Assembly (NCBI RefSeq): GCF_014648055.1
Contig: NZ_BMQJ01000016.1
Location: 147,289 to 211,288, forward strand
DNA from: Streptosporangium pseudovulgare
GTDB lineage: Bacteria > Actinomycetota > Actinomycetes > Streptosporangiales > Streptosporangiaceae
Direction: 5' to 3'
DNA: 64,000 nt
Positions 1 through 8,291 of this stretch are shown here, piece after piece; positions within the stretch are counted from its first letter, which is position 1, and each line of letters starts with the position of its first letter. A model generated the notes under the pieces. It did no database searches. It was not told where the DNA came from and saw nothing but the letters and a program-made list of their open reading frames with translations. Made by a program: the position numbers and the translations under genes.

Positions 1-1110
1 CTCGAACTGCCGCCCGAGGTGGGCGCCGATGAAGGCGAACATCAGCCCCCGGTCCGCGCCGTCGTCGTCCAGGACGCCGTCGGGCAGCGGCGGCCCGTAG
101 ACGGTGCCGCGTCTGATCATGCGGTGCAGCCTCGGGACTCCGGCCACTGCCGCGTCACGAGGGTTGGCCCGGCGGATGTGGCAGCCGCCGGGAGTGGTGA
201 AGCCCGCCGGGTCGTTCTGCTGGTACAGGAAGGCGTTGCGGCGTGCGGCGTCGGCGCCGAGGTCCGGGTCGTCGTGGAGCGGGCACAGTGCCAGCGGCGC
301 TCCGCTGCGCCAGCGGCCCATGATCTTCGCGGCCAGCAGTTCCTCGTCCTCCGGGCCGGTGGCGTTGTCCTTGAGGTAGCGCCGGAACAGCGCGACCCGC
401 TGGTGAAGCTTGCGGAAGGCCACGTAGGTGCCGTTGCGTCCCAGCACGTCGGGTTGCGGTGCCTGGACGCCGCCGAGCTCGTCGGGGTAGCCGAGCACGA
501 ACTCGCCCGCCTTGAGCGGCGCCTCCAACGGGTTGGAACCGGCGATGCCGCTGCCCTGGATGGCGGGATGGCTGACGCCGTCGCGGTAGCCGAAGGGTTC
601 GGTCTCGGTGGGCAGGGCGTGGCAGTCCTGCCGCCAGATCGCCGTCACGCCCGGCAGGGCCTCGTAGGCCGGGCGGGCGCTGTCGACGGCGGCCTGCAGC
701 CGCGCGCTGTCGGGCGCGAGCGCCACCAGCAGCACGTGCGCGTCGGGCGTGCCGAGCGGCGGCTCCCAACGGGCCGGACCGCTGTCGCCGGCGTCGCCCA
801 GCGCGGCGGCGCGCGCGGCCATGCCCTGCCTGAACTCCCACGCGAACGTGTCCAGCGACGCCTGCGGCACGCCGAGGGCCTTGAGGCCCTGGTAGGTGAG
901 CGCGACGCTGACCCATGTGTCCCCCAAAGGGCTCATGGAGTCGGCGGCGGAGGTCACCGCCACGCTCAGGCGCCGCATCAGCTCCCGGCCCTGTGCGCGG
1001 TCGTCGACCCGGAACAGGATGTAGGTCGCCGCGTACGGGGTCGGCCGCGGGCTGAGGACTCCGCGTTGGATGTCGTCCAGTTCGAGCGTGGCCGGAGTGT
1101 GTTCGTTCAC
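1..1110 (-). CDS. DyP-type haem peroxidase (partial, runs off left edge)
   Basis: Haem peroxidase of the dye-decolourising family, which oxidises substrates with H2O2. About 370 residues are visible from a GTG start at 1110; the C-terminus lies outside the window. Residues 174-178 read GYRDG, the family GxxDG haem-pocket motif with the catalytic Asp, and HIRRANPRD beginning at His311 matches the usual proximal haem-ligand region. There is no export signal, so the enzyme is probably cytosolic. It is the last gene of a three-gene operon (2712 to 1) with gaps of 22-26 bases. The two upstream proteins are uncharacterised and may be redox partners or chaperones. Family assignment is confident; the substrate is unknown. 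Confidence 0.9.
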   Translation of the reverse strand, partial: MNEHTPATLELDDIQRGVLSPRPTPYAATYILFRVDDRAQGRELMRRLSVAVTSAADSMSPLGDTWVSVALTYQGLKALGVPQASLDTFAWEFRQGMAARAAALGDAGDSGPARWEPPLGTPDAHVLLVALAPDSARLQAAVDSARPAYEALPGVTAIWRQDCHALPTETEPFGYRDGVSHPAIQGSGIAGSNPLEAPLKAGEFVLGYPDELGGVQAPQPDVLGRNGTYVAFRKLHQRVALFRRYLKDNATGPEDEELLAAKIMGRWRSGAPLALCPLHDDPDLGADAARRNAFLYQQNDPAGFTTPGGCHIRRANPRDAAVAGVPRLHRMIRRGTVYGPPLPDGVLDDDGADRGLMFAFIGAHLGRQFE

Positions 1111-1132
1111 CGGGTTGCGCCTCCCTGTCGTG

Positions 1133-2152
1133 CTACCTGGCTCTGAGGAGGTTGTTCCAGAAGGCGCGCAGGCTGTCGTCGATGCCGAACAGCGAGCTGA
1201 AGATCGTGGAGTCGGCGAAGATCACATCCCCGGCCCGGTCGCCGCGCGGAGGCAGCCACAGGAACATGTTGAACTCGGTGTTCCCGGCCTCGACGAACGG
1301 GTGCGGCGGCCTGGTCAGGTCGATCGGCTGCCGGCCCAGCACCTGGACGGCTTCCGGGTCGTCGGTGGTGACGGCGTAGTGGGGGAGGTGCATGTGGAAG
1401 TTGAAGTGGGAGACCCCTTCCAGCCACCCCTTGGCGTCCAGATCCCTGGCGATGGACAGCGGGACGTTCTGCCCCTTTCCCATCACCGCGGGACGCAGCC
1501 CGTAACGGTTCTCCACCGGTAGCCCCAGGCCCGCCATCAGCGACCGGGTGTACCTGCCGAACCGCTGCTGCCGGGGCACCAGCGCGTCGCCGTGATGGTG
1601 GTACTCCACGTCGCGCATCGCCAGGTCGTCCGTCGCGCCGACGTCATGATGCGGCCCCAGGGCCAGGCAGGTCCCTTCGCGGGTGAGGAACGCGCGCACC
1701 GCCTCGATCTCCGCGGCCGTGGCCTCCTGCCCCGTGATCATGTGGTCCAGCCCCCACACGAACAGGGTGTCGGTGTCGGCCAGCACCCGCTCGTCCAGCG
1801 GGGTGTGGAACCCGGCCTGGTCGACGCGCTGGTACACCGGCACCGGATACCCGGTGGCCTCCCGGACGAACTGCTGGAAGGGCAGCCAGCCCCAGAAGAA
1901 CAGTTCCAGGCCGCCCGCGATGCCCTGCTGGAAGCGCAGGGGATCCGACCATTGCGGGTCCTCGTAGGCCGGCCACTGTACGCGGCGCACCTCGGTCATC
2001 GTGGAGAACCGGTTGTCCAGCTCGGCTGTGTTCCTGCCTGCTTCGGCCGGGTAGCTCCACGCGACGTAGATGCTCATCCGCCGCCGGCCGGGGGCGTACG
2101 GGCGCGGCACGTGGTTCTGGTTGTAGGTGCGCGCCGTTGCGAACTCACTCAT
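1133..2152 (-). CDS. Uncharacterised protein with amidotransferase/ThuA-like segment, DyP operon
   Basis: A 339-residue cytosolic protein that I do not recognise as a named family. The middle part (LFVWGLDHMITGQEATAAE, then a GTCLALGPHHDVG strand) resembles the flavodoxin-like fold of ThuA or class I glutamine-amidotransferase proteins, but no catalytic Cys nucleophile elbow is visible. Several His residues cluster (GPHHDVG, VEYHHHGDA, HFNFHMHLPHY), which could bind a metal. The ATG at 2152 is preceded by an AGGAGATC ribosome site and fits better than an in-frame upstream extension that would run antisense through the neighbouring gene. It sits 22 bases upstream of the DyP peroxidase gene and is presumably co-transcribed. 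Function unknown; linkage suggests peroxide or dye metabolism. Confidence 0.7.
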   Translation of the reverse strand: MSEFATARTYNQNHVPRPYAPGRRRMSIYVAWSYPAEAGRNTAELDNRFSTMTEVRRVQWPAYEDPQWSDPLRFQQGIAGGLELFFWGWLPFQQFVREATGYPVPVYQRVDQAGFHTPLDERVLADTDTLFVWGLDHMITGQEATAAEIEAVRAFLTREGTCLALGPHHDVGATDDLAMRDVEYHHHGDALVPRQQRFGRYTRSLMAGLGLPVENRYGLRPAVMGKGQNVPLSIARDLDAKGWLEGVSHFNFHMHLPHYAVTTDDPEAVQVLGRQPIDLTRPPHPFVEAGNTEFNMFLWLPPRGDRAGDVIFADSTIFSSLFGIDDSLRAFWNNLLRAR

Positions 2153-2178
2153 CTGATCTCCTGCGCTGTCCGAGGGCG

Positions 2179-2712
2179 TCACTGCAGTTGGTCGAGCATC
2201 TCCGACAGGGCGCCCTTGATCCGTAGAGCCTTCTTGATCTCGTCGGCGGTGACGTACGGGTACTCGCCGTACTCGATGAAGCTCGGGCAGTGATGCGCGC
2301 GGACGAACCTGACGAACGCCTCCGGGTTGGTCTTCCAGTCCTCGGGGAAACCTTCGAGGTTCTCGAAGACGGTGTTCACTCCCGCTCTGGTGAACAGCGC
2401 GATGGCGTCTTCGGTGTACTTGTCGAAGTCGGTGTCGAAGATCCCCTGGTACATGAAGCGGGTGTCGTCGTCGAACAGCACCCAGCGCAGGTAGTGCAGT
2501 TTCAGGGGGGCCAGCAGGCCGGGGTCGTCCTCCAGCGCCTCGGCGAGCGTGGTGCCGTAGCCCCGGATCGCATCGGCCCGGCCGGGCTTGACCCTGGCGA
2601 TGATGGTGAATCCGTAACACGCGGGGCTGCGTGGGAAGACGGGCCCGTACTTTCCCTGCTCCAGGTGGTCGGTCTCCTTCGGGATGACGACCGCCTGCGG
2701 CCTGATCTCCAT
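2179..2712 (-). CDS. Uncharacterised protein, first gene of DyP operon
   Basis: A 177-residue soluble protein with no signal peptide or membrane segment. The pattern of YGFTIIARVKPGRADAI followed by LHYLRWVLFDDDTRFMYQGIF is what one expects of a ferredoxin-like alpha/beta barrel, similar in style to DyP and Dabb-type domains, but no diagnostic motif allows naming. It begins at ATG 2712 after a GGAGAGGAC ribosome site and is followed after 26 bases by the next gene of the operon, which ends with the DyP peroxidase. A role as a peroxidase accessory protein is inference from the neighbourhood only. Confidence 0.65.
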   Translation of the reverse strand: MEIRPQAVVIPKETDHLEQGKYGPVFPRSPACYGFTIIARVKPGRADAIRGYGTTLAEALEDDPGLLAPLKLHYLRWVLFDDDTRFMYQGIFDTDFDKYTEDAIALFTRAGVNTVFENLEGFPEDWKTNPEAFVRFVRAHHCPSFIEYGEYPYVTADEIKKALRIKGALSEMLDQLQ

Positions 2713-2732
2713 GGCCGTCCTCTCCCGTCGAC

Positions 2733-3059
2733 GTGCTCATGGGAGGAAGGGTGAAGCGACCCGACTGGCCCTATCATCCCATGGTGCGGCGCCGAGTCCC
2801 AATCTCACACGCGAACGCGGCACCCGTCTTCCGCTGCGCCCATCCCGCGGTGTCGCAGCATCTGAAGGTGCTGAAGGACGCCGGGCTCGTGGACGAGACC
2901 GCTGTGGGGACCCGCCGGATCTACCGGCTGAATCCGGTGAGCGTGGCGGCGCTGCGCGATCAGCTCGACTTGTTCTGGGACCGGGCGCTGTCCGGTTTCC
3001 AGGACGCGGCCGAGCGGGACCATCCGGCCGCTCCAGGCCAGCACGAGGAGCAGCAATGA
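2733..3059 (+). pseudogene. ArsR-family regulator remnant (N-terminus lost)
   Basis: The frame from about 2832 encodes HPAVSQHLKVLKDAGLV and RRIYRLNPVSVAALRDQLD, the recognition helix, wing and C-terminal helix of an ArsR winged-helix repressor of the type that controls AHSA1/SRPBCC genes. The first helices of the domain are missing; the upstream codons from 2733 are unrelated and Arg/Pro-rich. Its stop overlaps the start of the following SRPBCC gene (ATGA at 3056), the usual arrangement for this pair, so this is the decayed regulator of a decayed operon. It cannot fold as a complete repressor as read. Confidence 0.75.
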
Positions 3060-3509
3060 CACAGACGGCCGTGAACCGGAGCGTCGTGATCGACGCACCG
3101 GTCGAGCACGCCTTCAAGGTCTTCAGCGAGCGGTTCGGCGACTTCAAGCCGCGCGAGCACAACCTGCTCGGTGCGCCCATCGCCGAGACTGTCTTCGAGG
3201 CGAGGGTCGGCGGGCAGCGCCGAGGACGGCAGTGAGTGCCGGTGGGCGCGGGTCCTGGCCTACGAGCCGCCCTCCCGCGTGGTGTTCTCCTGGGACATCG
3301 GCGTCCAGTGGCAGATCGAGGCCGACACCGCGAACGCCAGCGAGGTCGAGGTCCGCTTCATCGAAGCGTCGCCCGCCCGGACCCGGGTGGAGCTGGAGCA
3401 CCGGCACATCGACCGGCATGGGCCCGGCTGGGAGTCCCTCGCCGAGGGCGTCGGCAACGATCAGGGCTGGCCGCTCTACCTGGACCGGTACGCCGCGCTC
3501 TTCGACTGA
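3056..3509 (+). pseudogene. SRPBCC (AHSA1-type) gene, frameshifted
   Basis: The first frame (3056-3235) gives MTQTAVNRSVVIDAPVEHA and VFEARVGGQ, the N-terminal half of an AHSA1/SRPBCC lipid-binding-fold protein, then stops at 3233. The rest is in another frame: EDGSECRWARVLAYEPPSR at about 3226-3280, continuing through VELEHRHIDRHGPGWESL to a stop at 3507. The break lies near 3205-3225, where the segment normally linking the glycine pair to EDGSECRW is short, so a few bases were probably deleted. The ArsR partner upstream is also broken, which argues for true decay rather than a sequencing error. Confidence 0.8.
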
Positions 3510-3513
3510 GCGC

Positions 3514-3727
3514 ACGTCCGCGGCCCTCGTGGAGGTGGCCGGTGAGGGTGTAGTCGTCGCCGAGCTGCGCGGCCAGGCCGTCGGCGTCGTAGCGGGCGAC
3601 GTCCAGGCCCGAGCACTGGGCGGGTCCGTCGGGGGCGAAGGTGGAAAGGATGACGATGCCGCCGGGGGCGAGAGCCTGACCCAGGACGTGGCGGTAGGCC
3701 TCGCGGCCGGCGGGGTCCTCTACACCG
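3514..3727 (-). pseudogene. SAM methyltransferase 3' fragment
   Basis: Read on the minus strand the frame gives DPAGREAYRHVLGQALAPGG, then IVILSTFAPDGPAQCSGL and VARYDADGLAAQLGDDYTL. This is the C-terminal half of a class I SAM-dependent methyltransferase (the segment after motif III, with the typical APGG turn). The SAM-binding half is absent. The fragment stops abruptly where an MFS transporter fragment begins on the opposite strand at about 3713, so both lost their 5' ends at the same junction. Confidence 0.65.
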
Positions 3728-4060
3728 CCATGCCGGTGCCCCAGCGGGAGGATCGCCGCCTGCTCCTCCTGCCGGCCCTGTCGGCGGTCGGCTACCTACC
3801 TCTGGCGCTGACCCCCGCCCTTCGCGGGATGGCTCCTTTGGTCCTGGCCGCCGGGCCGGCCTCCGCGTTCGCCCTCGTCGCCCGGCTGGCGCCGGAGGGA
3901 ACGCTCACCGAGGCCCACGCCTGGGTGATCACCGCCCTCGGCGCGGGAAACGCCGGAGGCTCGGCACTCGCCGGAACCCTGGCCGACCCCGCGTCTCCCG
4001 CCGCCGCGTTCGTCTCCGCTGCCCTCAGCGCCACGATCGCGGTGTGCATCTCTCCCACGG
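3713..4060 (+). pseudogene. MFS transporter 3' fragment
   Basis: The plus-strand frame encodes three to four hydrophobic helices: LLLLPALSAVGYLPLALTPA, then APLVLAAGPASAFALVARLA, and ALGAGNAGGSALAGTLADPA with AAAFVSAALSATIAV. The GNAGGSALAGTLAD loop is typical of helices 10-11 of DHA1-type major facilitator exporters. No start codon or N-terminal half exists; the frame runs back into the antisense of a methyltransferase fragment. Together they look like the surviving 3' ends of two formerly divergent genes. Confidence 0.65.
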
Positions 4061-4279
4061 CCACACCCGGTGCACGTGCCGTCGGGCCCGCATTGAGCGC
4101 TGCTACCGTGGGCCCCCGCTCGCCTCAGCATGACCAGCTGGTGGGGAGTTGTCGGGCCGTGCAGGGATACGTTGCGCAACAACCGCGGGAAACGGCGCGA
4201 TCCGTGCCTCCTGCCCGACGGGCGCATGGAGCTTCGACAGCGGACAGCGGGCAGCGGAACGTTGATGGGGGATGGATGC

Positions 4280-4798
4280 ATGATCGGTGACCGGTGGGGC
4301 GTCAACGAGGACGAGACCGTGCGCTCCTACCCGTGCGACGATTTCGTCGCCTCGCCCGCACTGCGGGCCTGGCGGGGCGTGACTGTCGCGGCGCCCGCCG
4401 AAGCGGTGTGGCCATGGGTGGCACAAGTGCGGCTTGCGCCGTACGCCTACGACTGGATCGACAACCTCGGCCGTCGCTCACCACGCGAACTGGTCGGCCT
4501 TCCCGCACCTCGGGTCGGAGAAAGATTCACCTGCGCCGGCGGGCGCAAGCTGGGCCGAATCGTCTCGGTCGACCTGGGAAAGCAGATGACGGGCACCATC
4601 ATGGGTGCCTTCATGTCCTACGTCCTCGTGCCGCAGGCCGATGACACGACACGCCTGCTGCTCAAGGTCGTCATGCAAACCAGCCGGTGGGTGGCCTTCG
4701 GGCTGTCCGTTGGCGATCTGATCATGGCCCGACGGCAGTTGCTGAACCTGAAGTCGCTCGCGGAGCGGCACCGGCATTCGAGCCTCGGCGCGGGTTGA
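4280..4798 (+). CDS. SRPBCC-fold (polyketide cyclase-like) protein
   Basis: A 172-residue protein with the START/SRPBCC layout: WRGVTVAAPAEAVWPWVAQV (first strand and helix), a middle region LVGLPAPRVGERFTCAGG, and a C-terminal helix LIMARRQLLNLKSLAERH. Such proteins bind hydrophobic ligands in a central cavity; no catalytic residue can be assigned. ATG 4280 is preceded by GGGGGATGG; an in-frame ATG at 4265 is an alternative. It stands alone between decayed genes and an HxlR locus, so its ligand cannot be inferred. Confidence 0.7.
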   Translation: MIGDRWGVNEDETVRSYPCDDFVASPALRAWRGVTVAAPAEAVWPWVAQVRLAPYAYDWIDNLGRRSPRELVGLPAPRVGERFTCAGGRKLGRIVSVDLGKQMTGTIMGAFMSYVLVPQADDTTRLLLKVVMQTSRWVAFGLSVGDLIMARRQLLNLKSLAERHRHSSLGAG

Positions 4799-5201
4799 GC
4801 AGCTTGCGGCGAAAGACCTGCCGGCCGCTGACAGAAGCCAGACCAAGGTATCCAGCGCACCACCGTCCCAACGGTCAAGCCGCCAAGAACCGATACGGCT
4901 TCTCGTCATCACCGAACGCCGGACCAGCCCAGAGTAAGAAGATCGCACAGGACGTCCAGCCACGCGATCCATCACAGCGGCCAACGCACTCATCTTCACC
5001 GACCCAGGCCTGAGCACCGGACGCCGAAGTGGGTGGGCAGCGAGTGCCGCCACCGGCTGCCGCATGACAACACCGTCCGGTCCGGCCCGGCCGTACGGCG
5101 GGCCCGGGGTGGTGGGGGGCGGTGCCGATGCCGCCCCGCTGTCGCCGGCCGTGCTCCGCTCCGCACGTGATCACGCCCTGGCATGTCACGATGCCCGGTC
5201 G
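4799..5201. other. Intergenic stretch without a supported gene
   Basis: About 400 bases between convergent genes. No frame on either strand shows a recognisable protein or a start with a ribosome site, and no clear hairpin terminator was found. It may hold degraded sequence. Confidence 0.5.
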
Positions 5202-5582
5202 TCACCCCGTCGGGACGCCGGCGTCGTAGCTGTCGCGTGCCCGGCCGATCTCCTCCAGGTGTTCGTGCGTCCAGTCGAGCAGGGCGGAGACGATCTCGCG
5301 CAGTGTCTCGCCGAGCGGGGTGAGGTCGTAGTCCACGTGCGGCGGGATGACCGGATGCACAGTCCTGCGGACCAGCCCGTCGCGTTCGAGTCCGCGCAGG
5401 GTGACGGTGAGCATGCGCTGGCTGATGCCGGGGATGGCGCGCAGCAGCTCGGTGAAGCGCATGGTGCCCGTGCTCAGCTGGTAGAGCACGACGACCGACC
5501 ACTTGTCGCCCACCCGGTCGAGGATCTCGCGGGCCCGGCAGTTGGCCTCGGTCTCGGTCATGAACTGCACGGTTCTCTCCAT
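5202..5582 (-). CDS. HxlR-family transcriptional regulator
   Basis: A 126-residue DNA-binding protein of the HxlR (MarR-like winged-helix) family. It has the family signature: an N-terminal Cys in TEANCRAREILDRVGDKWSV, the recognition helix region PGISQRMLTVTLRGLERDGL and the wing VDYDLTPLGETL. Such proteins are redox- or ligand-responsive and usually control the divergently transcribed oxidoreductase gene. Here the divergent neighbours are a hemerythrin-domain protein and an LLM flavin oxidoreductase, with operator-like repeats in the 82-base gap. ATG 5582 has no ribosome site; M8 at 5561 is a possible alternative start. Confidence 0.88.
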   Translation of the reverse strand: MERTVQFMTETEANCRAREILDRVGDKWSVVVLYQLSTGTMRFTELLRAIPGISQRMLTVTLRGLERDGLVRRTVHPVIPPHVDYDLTPLGETLREIVSALLDWTHEHLEEIGRARDSYDAGVPTG

Positions 5583-5652
5583 GTCACTAACACAGGAAAA
5601 AGTGCGATCTGTCGACAGTAGTCGGCGGTGTGGTTAGTTACCAGAAATAACT
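5583..5652. promoter_or_regulatory. Probable HxlR operator in divergent promoter region
   Basis: GTCACTAACACA (5583-5594) and TGTGGTTAGTTAC (5629-5641) are imperfect inverted copies, and AGTTA/TAACT (5636-5640, 5648-5652) forms a further small inverted repeat. They flank the start of the HxlR gene and lie just upstream of the hemerythrin gene, the expected place for autoregulation and control of the divergent operon. Confidence 0.5.
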
Positions 5653-5664
5653 GTAGGAGATGCC

Positions 5665-6054
5665 ATGTCGAGAGATCATGCGCTGGTGCGTGAGCTGATC
5701 GCCGTGCACGACGGGCTGAGACGCGAGCTGAAGGAACTCAGGGGCGCGGAACGGGTGACCCACGACCTGCGCGTCCGCTGCATGTACTACTGCCACCACG
5801 TCGAGACGCACCACACCGTGGAGAGCCTCTACCTGTTCACTGCGCTGCGCGAACGGTTCCCCACGTCCGGAGAGGTGATCGACCGGCTGGAGGAGGAGCA
5901 CGCGAAGGTCGCGGAGATCCTTCGGGCGATCGAGCGGGCGGCGGACTTCCGCGAGGAACTGGACCGGCTGGCCGACGAGTTGCTCGCGCACCTCGACTGG
6001 GAGGAGGAGCAGCTCACGCCGCTGCTCGCACAACTGGACAGGTGGCCGTCGTGA
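5665..6054 (+). CDS. Hemerythrin/HHE cation-binding domain protein
   Basis: A 129-residue four-helix bundle predicted to bind a di-iron centre. His/Glu ligands are visible in order: HDGL in helix 1, YYCHHVETHHTVESLY in helix 2, LEEEHAKV in helix 3 and HLDWEEEQL in helix 4. Such proteins sense or store O2, NO or peroxide. It starts at ATG 5665 after GTAGGAGATG and overlaps the next gene by 4-13 bases, so the two are translationally coupled. It is divergent from an HxlR regulator that probably controls it. Confidence 0.88.
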   Translation: MSRDHALVRELIAVHDGLRRELKELRGAERVTHDLRVRCMYYCHHVETHHTVESLYLFTALRERFPTSGEVIDRLEEEHAKVAEILRAIERAADFREELDRLADELLAHLDWEEEQLTPLLAQLDRWPS

Positions 6055-6893
6055 TCGGGCTCTACGTCGACCCCGCCGACCACGAGACGGCGTTCGCCGC
6101 GGCCCGGCTGGCCGACGAGGCGGGCTTCGGCTTCGCCGCCATGCAGGACCACCCGTACATGCCCGGCCACCTGGAGATCTGGACGTTGCTGACCGCCGTC
6201 GCGGCCCGCACGACCAGGCTCAAAGTACTGACGAACGTGGCCAACCTGGCGCTCAGGCCGCCGGCCATGCTCGCCAAGGCGGCGGCCACCCTCGACGTCA
6301 TCAGCGGCGGGCGGGTGCTGCTCGGAGTCGGAGCCGGCAGCCCGGCGGGCGACGCCCCCTCGTACGGCGCGGCCGCACCGGGACTCGGAGCGTTCGAGGA
6401 GGCCCTGCAGGTGCTCAGACTCATGCGGGAGCCGGGACCCGTCAACTTCGCGGGCCGTCACCACCGGCTGGAGGAGGCGATGCCCGGCCCGGTCCGTGAG
6501 GTGCCGATCTGGGTCGGCGCCCACGGGCCGCGCGCGCTCGCGCTCGCCGGCAGGTACGGCGACGGCTGGCAGGCCCCCGCGAACATCTACGTGCCCCCCT
6601 CGAAGGTCGCCGAGCGGCAGCGGCTCATCGACGCGGCGGCGATGGCGGCGCGAAGGGATCCACGCGAGATCCACCGCAGCTACAACGTGGTCGGGACGAT
6701 CACGGCCGGCGGGCGGGGCTCGGAGGAGGAGACGCGGCCCCTGCAGGGGCCGCCGGGGTTCTGGGTGGACATGATCGGCCGCTACACCACGGAGCTGGGG
6801 TTCGACTCGGTGGTGTTCGCGCCCTTCGGTGCGGACGTGCTGAGCCAGGCCGAGCTCTTCGCGGAGAGGGTGCTGCCCGGCCTTCCCCGGTGA
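6042..6893 (+). CDS. LLM-class flavin-dependent oxidoreductase
   Basis: A luciferase-like monooxygenase-family TIM barrel of about 283 residues using FMNH2 or reduced F420. Visible are the N-terminal strand VIGLYVDPADHE, the RLKVLTNVANLALRPPAMLAK segment, the DVISGGRVLLGVGAGS cofactor loop and WVGAHGPRALALAGRYGDGW. The GTG at 6042 and another at 6051 (giving a GTGA overlap with the hemerythrin stop) are both plausible starts. Co-transcription with the hemerythrin gene suggests an O2- or redox-linked role; the substrate is unknown. Confidence 0.87.
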   Translation: MAVVIGLYVDPADHETAFAAARLADEAGFGFAAMQDHPYMPGHLEIWTLLTAVAARTTRLKVLTNVANLALRPPAMLAKAAATLDVISGGRVLLGVGAGSPAGDAPSYGAAAPGLGAFEEALQVLRLMREPGPVNFAGRHHRLEEAMPGPVREVPIWVGAHGPRALALAGRYGDGWQAPANIYVPPSKVAERQRLIDAAAMAARRDPREIHRSYNVVGTITAGGRGSEEETRPLQGPPGFWVDMIGRYTTELGFDSVVFAPFGADVLSQAELFAERVLPGLPR

Positions 6894-6894
6894 G

Positions 6895-7155
6895 GGCGCG
6901 GCCCGCGCGGCCGGGGGCCGGCGCGTCCTCGGTGATCCACTGGATCCCATGTGGGAAGAGGAAGGCGGTCGGGTGGTAGGCCTGGGCGGGTGCGAGTACT
7001 CCCGGCTTGGCGGGGTCGGCGATGAGACGGCGGGCGCTTTCGACGGCGATCACCGCGGTCGTGCCGTGGGTGTCGGGGCCCTGGACGATGCCGCGGTCGC
7101 GGCGGCCGCCGGTACCGGTGGCGTCGAGCACGTAGGTGAAGTGCTGGGGGCGGTG
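6895..7155 (-). pseudogene. C-terminal fragment, probably of a saccharopine-dehydrogenase-like reductase
   Basis: The minus-strand frame reads HFTYVLDATGTGGRRDRGIV, then VQGPDTHGTTAVIAVESARR and PAKPGVLAPAQAYHPTAFL. This resembles the C-terminal domain of NAD(P)-dependent saccharopine-dehydrogenase-like reductases (the GVL-PA block). An in-frame TGA lies directly upstream and no Rossmann domain is present, so it is a remnant. Family assignment is from memory of motif style and moderately weak. Confidence 0.4.
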
Positions 7156-7234
7156 AACGATCCGCCCTCACCCTGGTCATCTATCGGGCGGGGGAGGGGG
7201 CCGATGATGTTGGCTCCTGTTCCATATTTGCCAT

Positions 7235-7406
7235 CGCCGCCTCATCAAATGAGTCGTCGTCTAAGCACTACACCGACCACCCGGTGCACGGCAGCCCGCC
7301 GCAGACCACCGCGCAGGCCGCGATCGAGCGGGACATCCTGCGCGCCGCGGGGGAGGTGGACCTGACGGGCATGCGCATCCTGGAGATCGGCACTGGCACC
7401 GGCTAG
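7235..7406 (+). pseudogene. SAM methyltransferase 5' fragment
   Basis: The frame KHYTDHPVHGSPPQTTAQAA followed by IERDILRAAGEVDLTGMRIL and EIGTGTG ends at a TAG exactly in SAM-binding motif I. This is the start of a class I methyltransferase cut off after its first glycine-rich loop. No good start codon is visible upstream. The next 270 bases hold no supported gene. Confidence 0.5.
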
Positions 7407-7675
7407 ATGCGGAGCAGATGTCAGTGTCACGAAGGTCCTGTGACGGCACTCCACGTTTCGGCGCCCGGTTGCCGGGGGCGGGGGCGGATGGTCCTGGGAA
7501 CGCCGACACGTCGCCTCACCCGGGGACGACCCGGTGCTCGATGCCGGCTCCGCGACGGCCGGGAGGATTCATGGCCGCCGCGCAGGAGACCGGGCCGCTC
7601 CGGTGTGGCCCGCCCGGCCGGCGTTGGCGACGGTGACGTCCGCCGCCGATCCGGTCTTCACCCGGGCCTCCCCGC

Positions 7676-8191
7676 TCATGACCGCCCGTCCTGTGATCGA
7701 GAAGGCTGGGACGCGGGAAGCGGGAGGGCCAGGCCGGTTTTGACGGTGTCGAACACGAGCAGGGTCTCGTAGCGCCTGATGTTGTCGTCCGCCTTGAACA
7801 GGCGGTTGCCGAGGCGGCTGCATTCGCGCATGCTCCGCGCGGCCAGGACGACCACGTAGTCCCACGGTCCCGCGACCTGGTAGCACTGCTGGACCTGCGG
7901 GGTGGAGCGCATCCGTTCGGCGAAGGCACGGTGGTGTTCGAACGATTCCTGGTCGAGGGTCACCAGGACCGCGGCCAGGACGGTGGGGCCGAAGCGGTGT
8001 GGGTCGAGGACGGCGACCTGCCTGGTGATGAGGCCGTCCTTGCGGTAGCGGGCGATCCGCCGCTGGACGGCGCTCGGTGAGAGCCCGACCCATTCGCCGA
8101 GGTCGTGCAGGGTGCGTCCGGCGTCGCGCTGGAGGAGGTCCAGGAGCTGCACGTCGATCTCGTCCAGGCGGGGTGGCGGCGGTTCGGGCAC
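7676..8191 (-). CDS. Lrp/AsnC-family transcriptional regulator
   Basis: A 171-residue feast/famine regulator. The N-terminal HTH reads EIDVQLLDLLQRDAGRTLHD and LGLSPSAVQRRIARYRKDGL-like text, and the C-terminal RAM domain has FGPTVLAAVLVTLDQESFEH and PWDYVVVLAARSM. Lrp proteins form octamers that respond to amino acids. The GTG start at 8191 is 100 bases from the divergent start of a threonine-dehydratase-like gene, the classic layout in which the regulator controls catabolism of its amino-acid ligand. A near-palindrome, TTCCGGCGCGGAA, lies in the gap at about 8204-8216. Confidence 0.9.
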   Translation of the reverse strand: MPEPPPPRLDEIDVQLLDLLQRDAGRTLHDLGEWVGLSPSAVQRRIARYRKDGLITRQVAVLDPHRFGPTVLAAVLVTLDQESFEHHRAFAERMRSTPQVQQCYQVAGPWDYVVVLAARSMRECSRLGNRLFKADDNIRRYETLLVFDTVKTGLALPLPASQPSRSQDGRS

Positions 8192-8291
8192 GCAAGATTA
8201 TTGCGTTCCGGCGCGGAAACTCTCAATCGCCTCGATCGGGTGCTCGATTAGCGTCGGCCGGGTCGGGAAGCCCCGAGGAAAGGCGACGCGC

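Noticed and set aside
4797..4815. AGCTTGCGGCGAAAG as a rifamycin-associated element
   Set aside because: Only one half resembles the element, the second arm does not pair, and no rifamycin gene is next to it.
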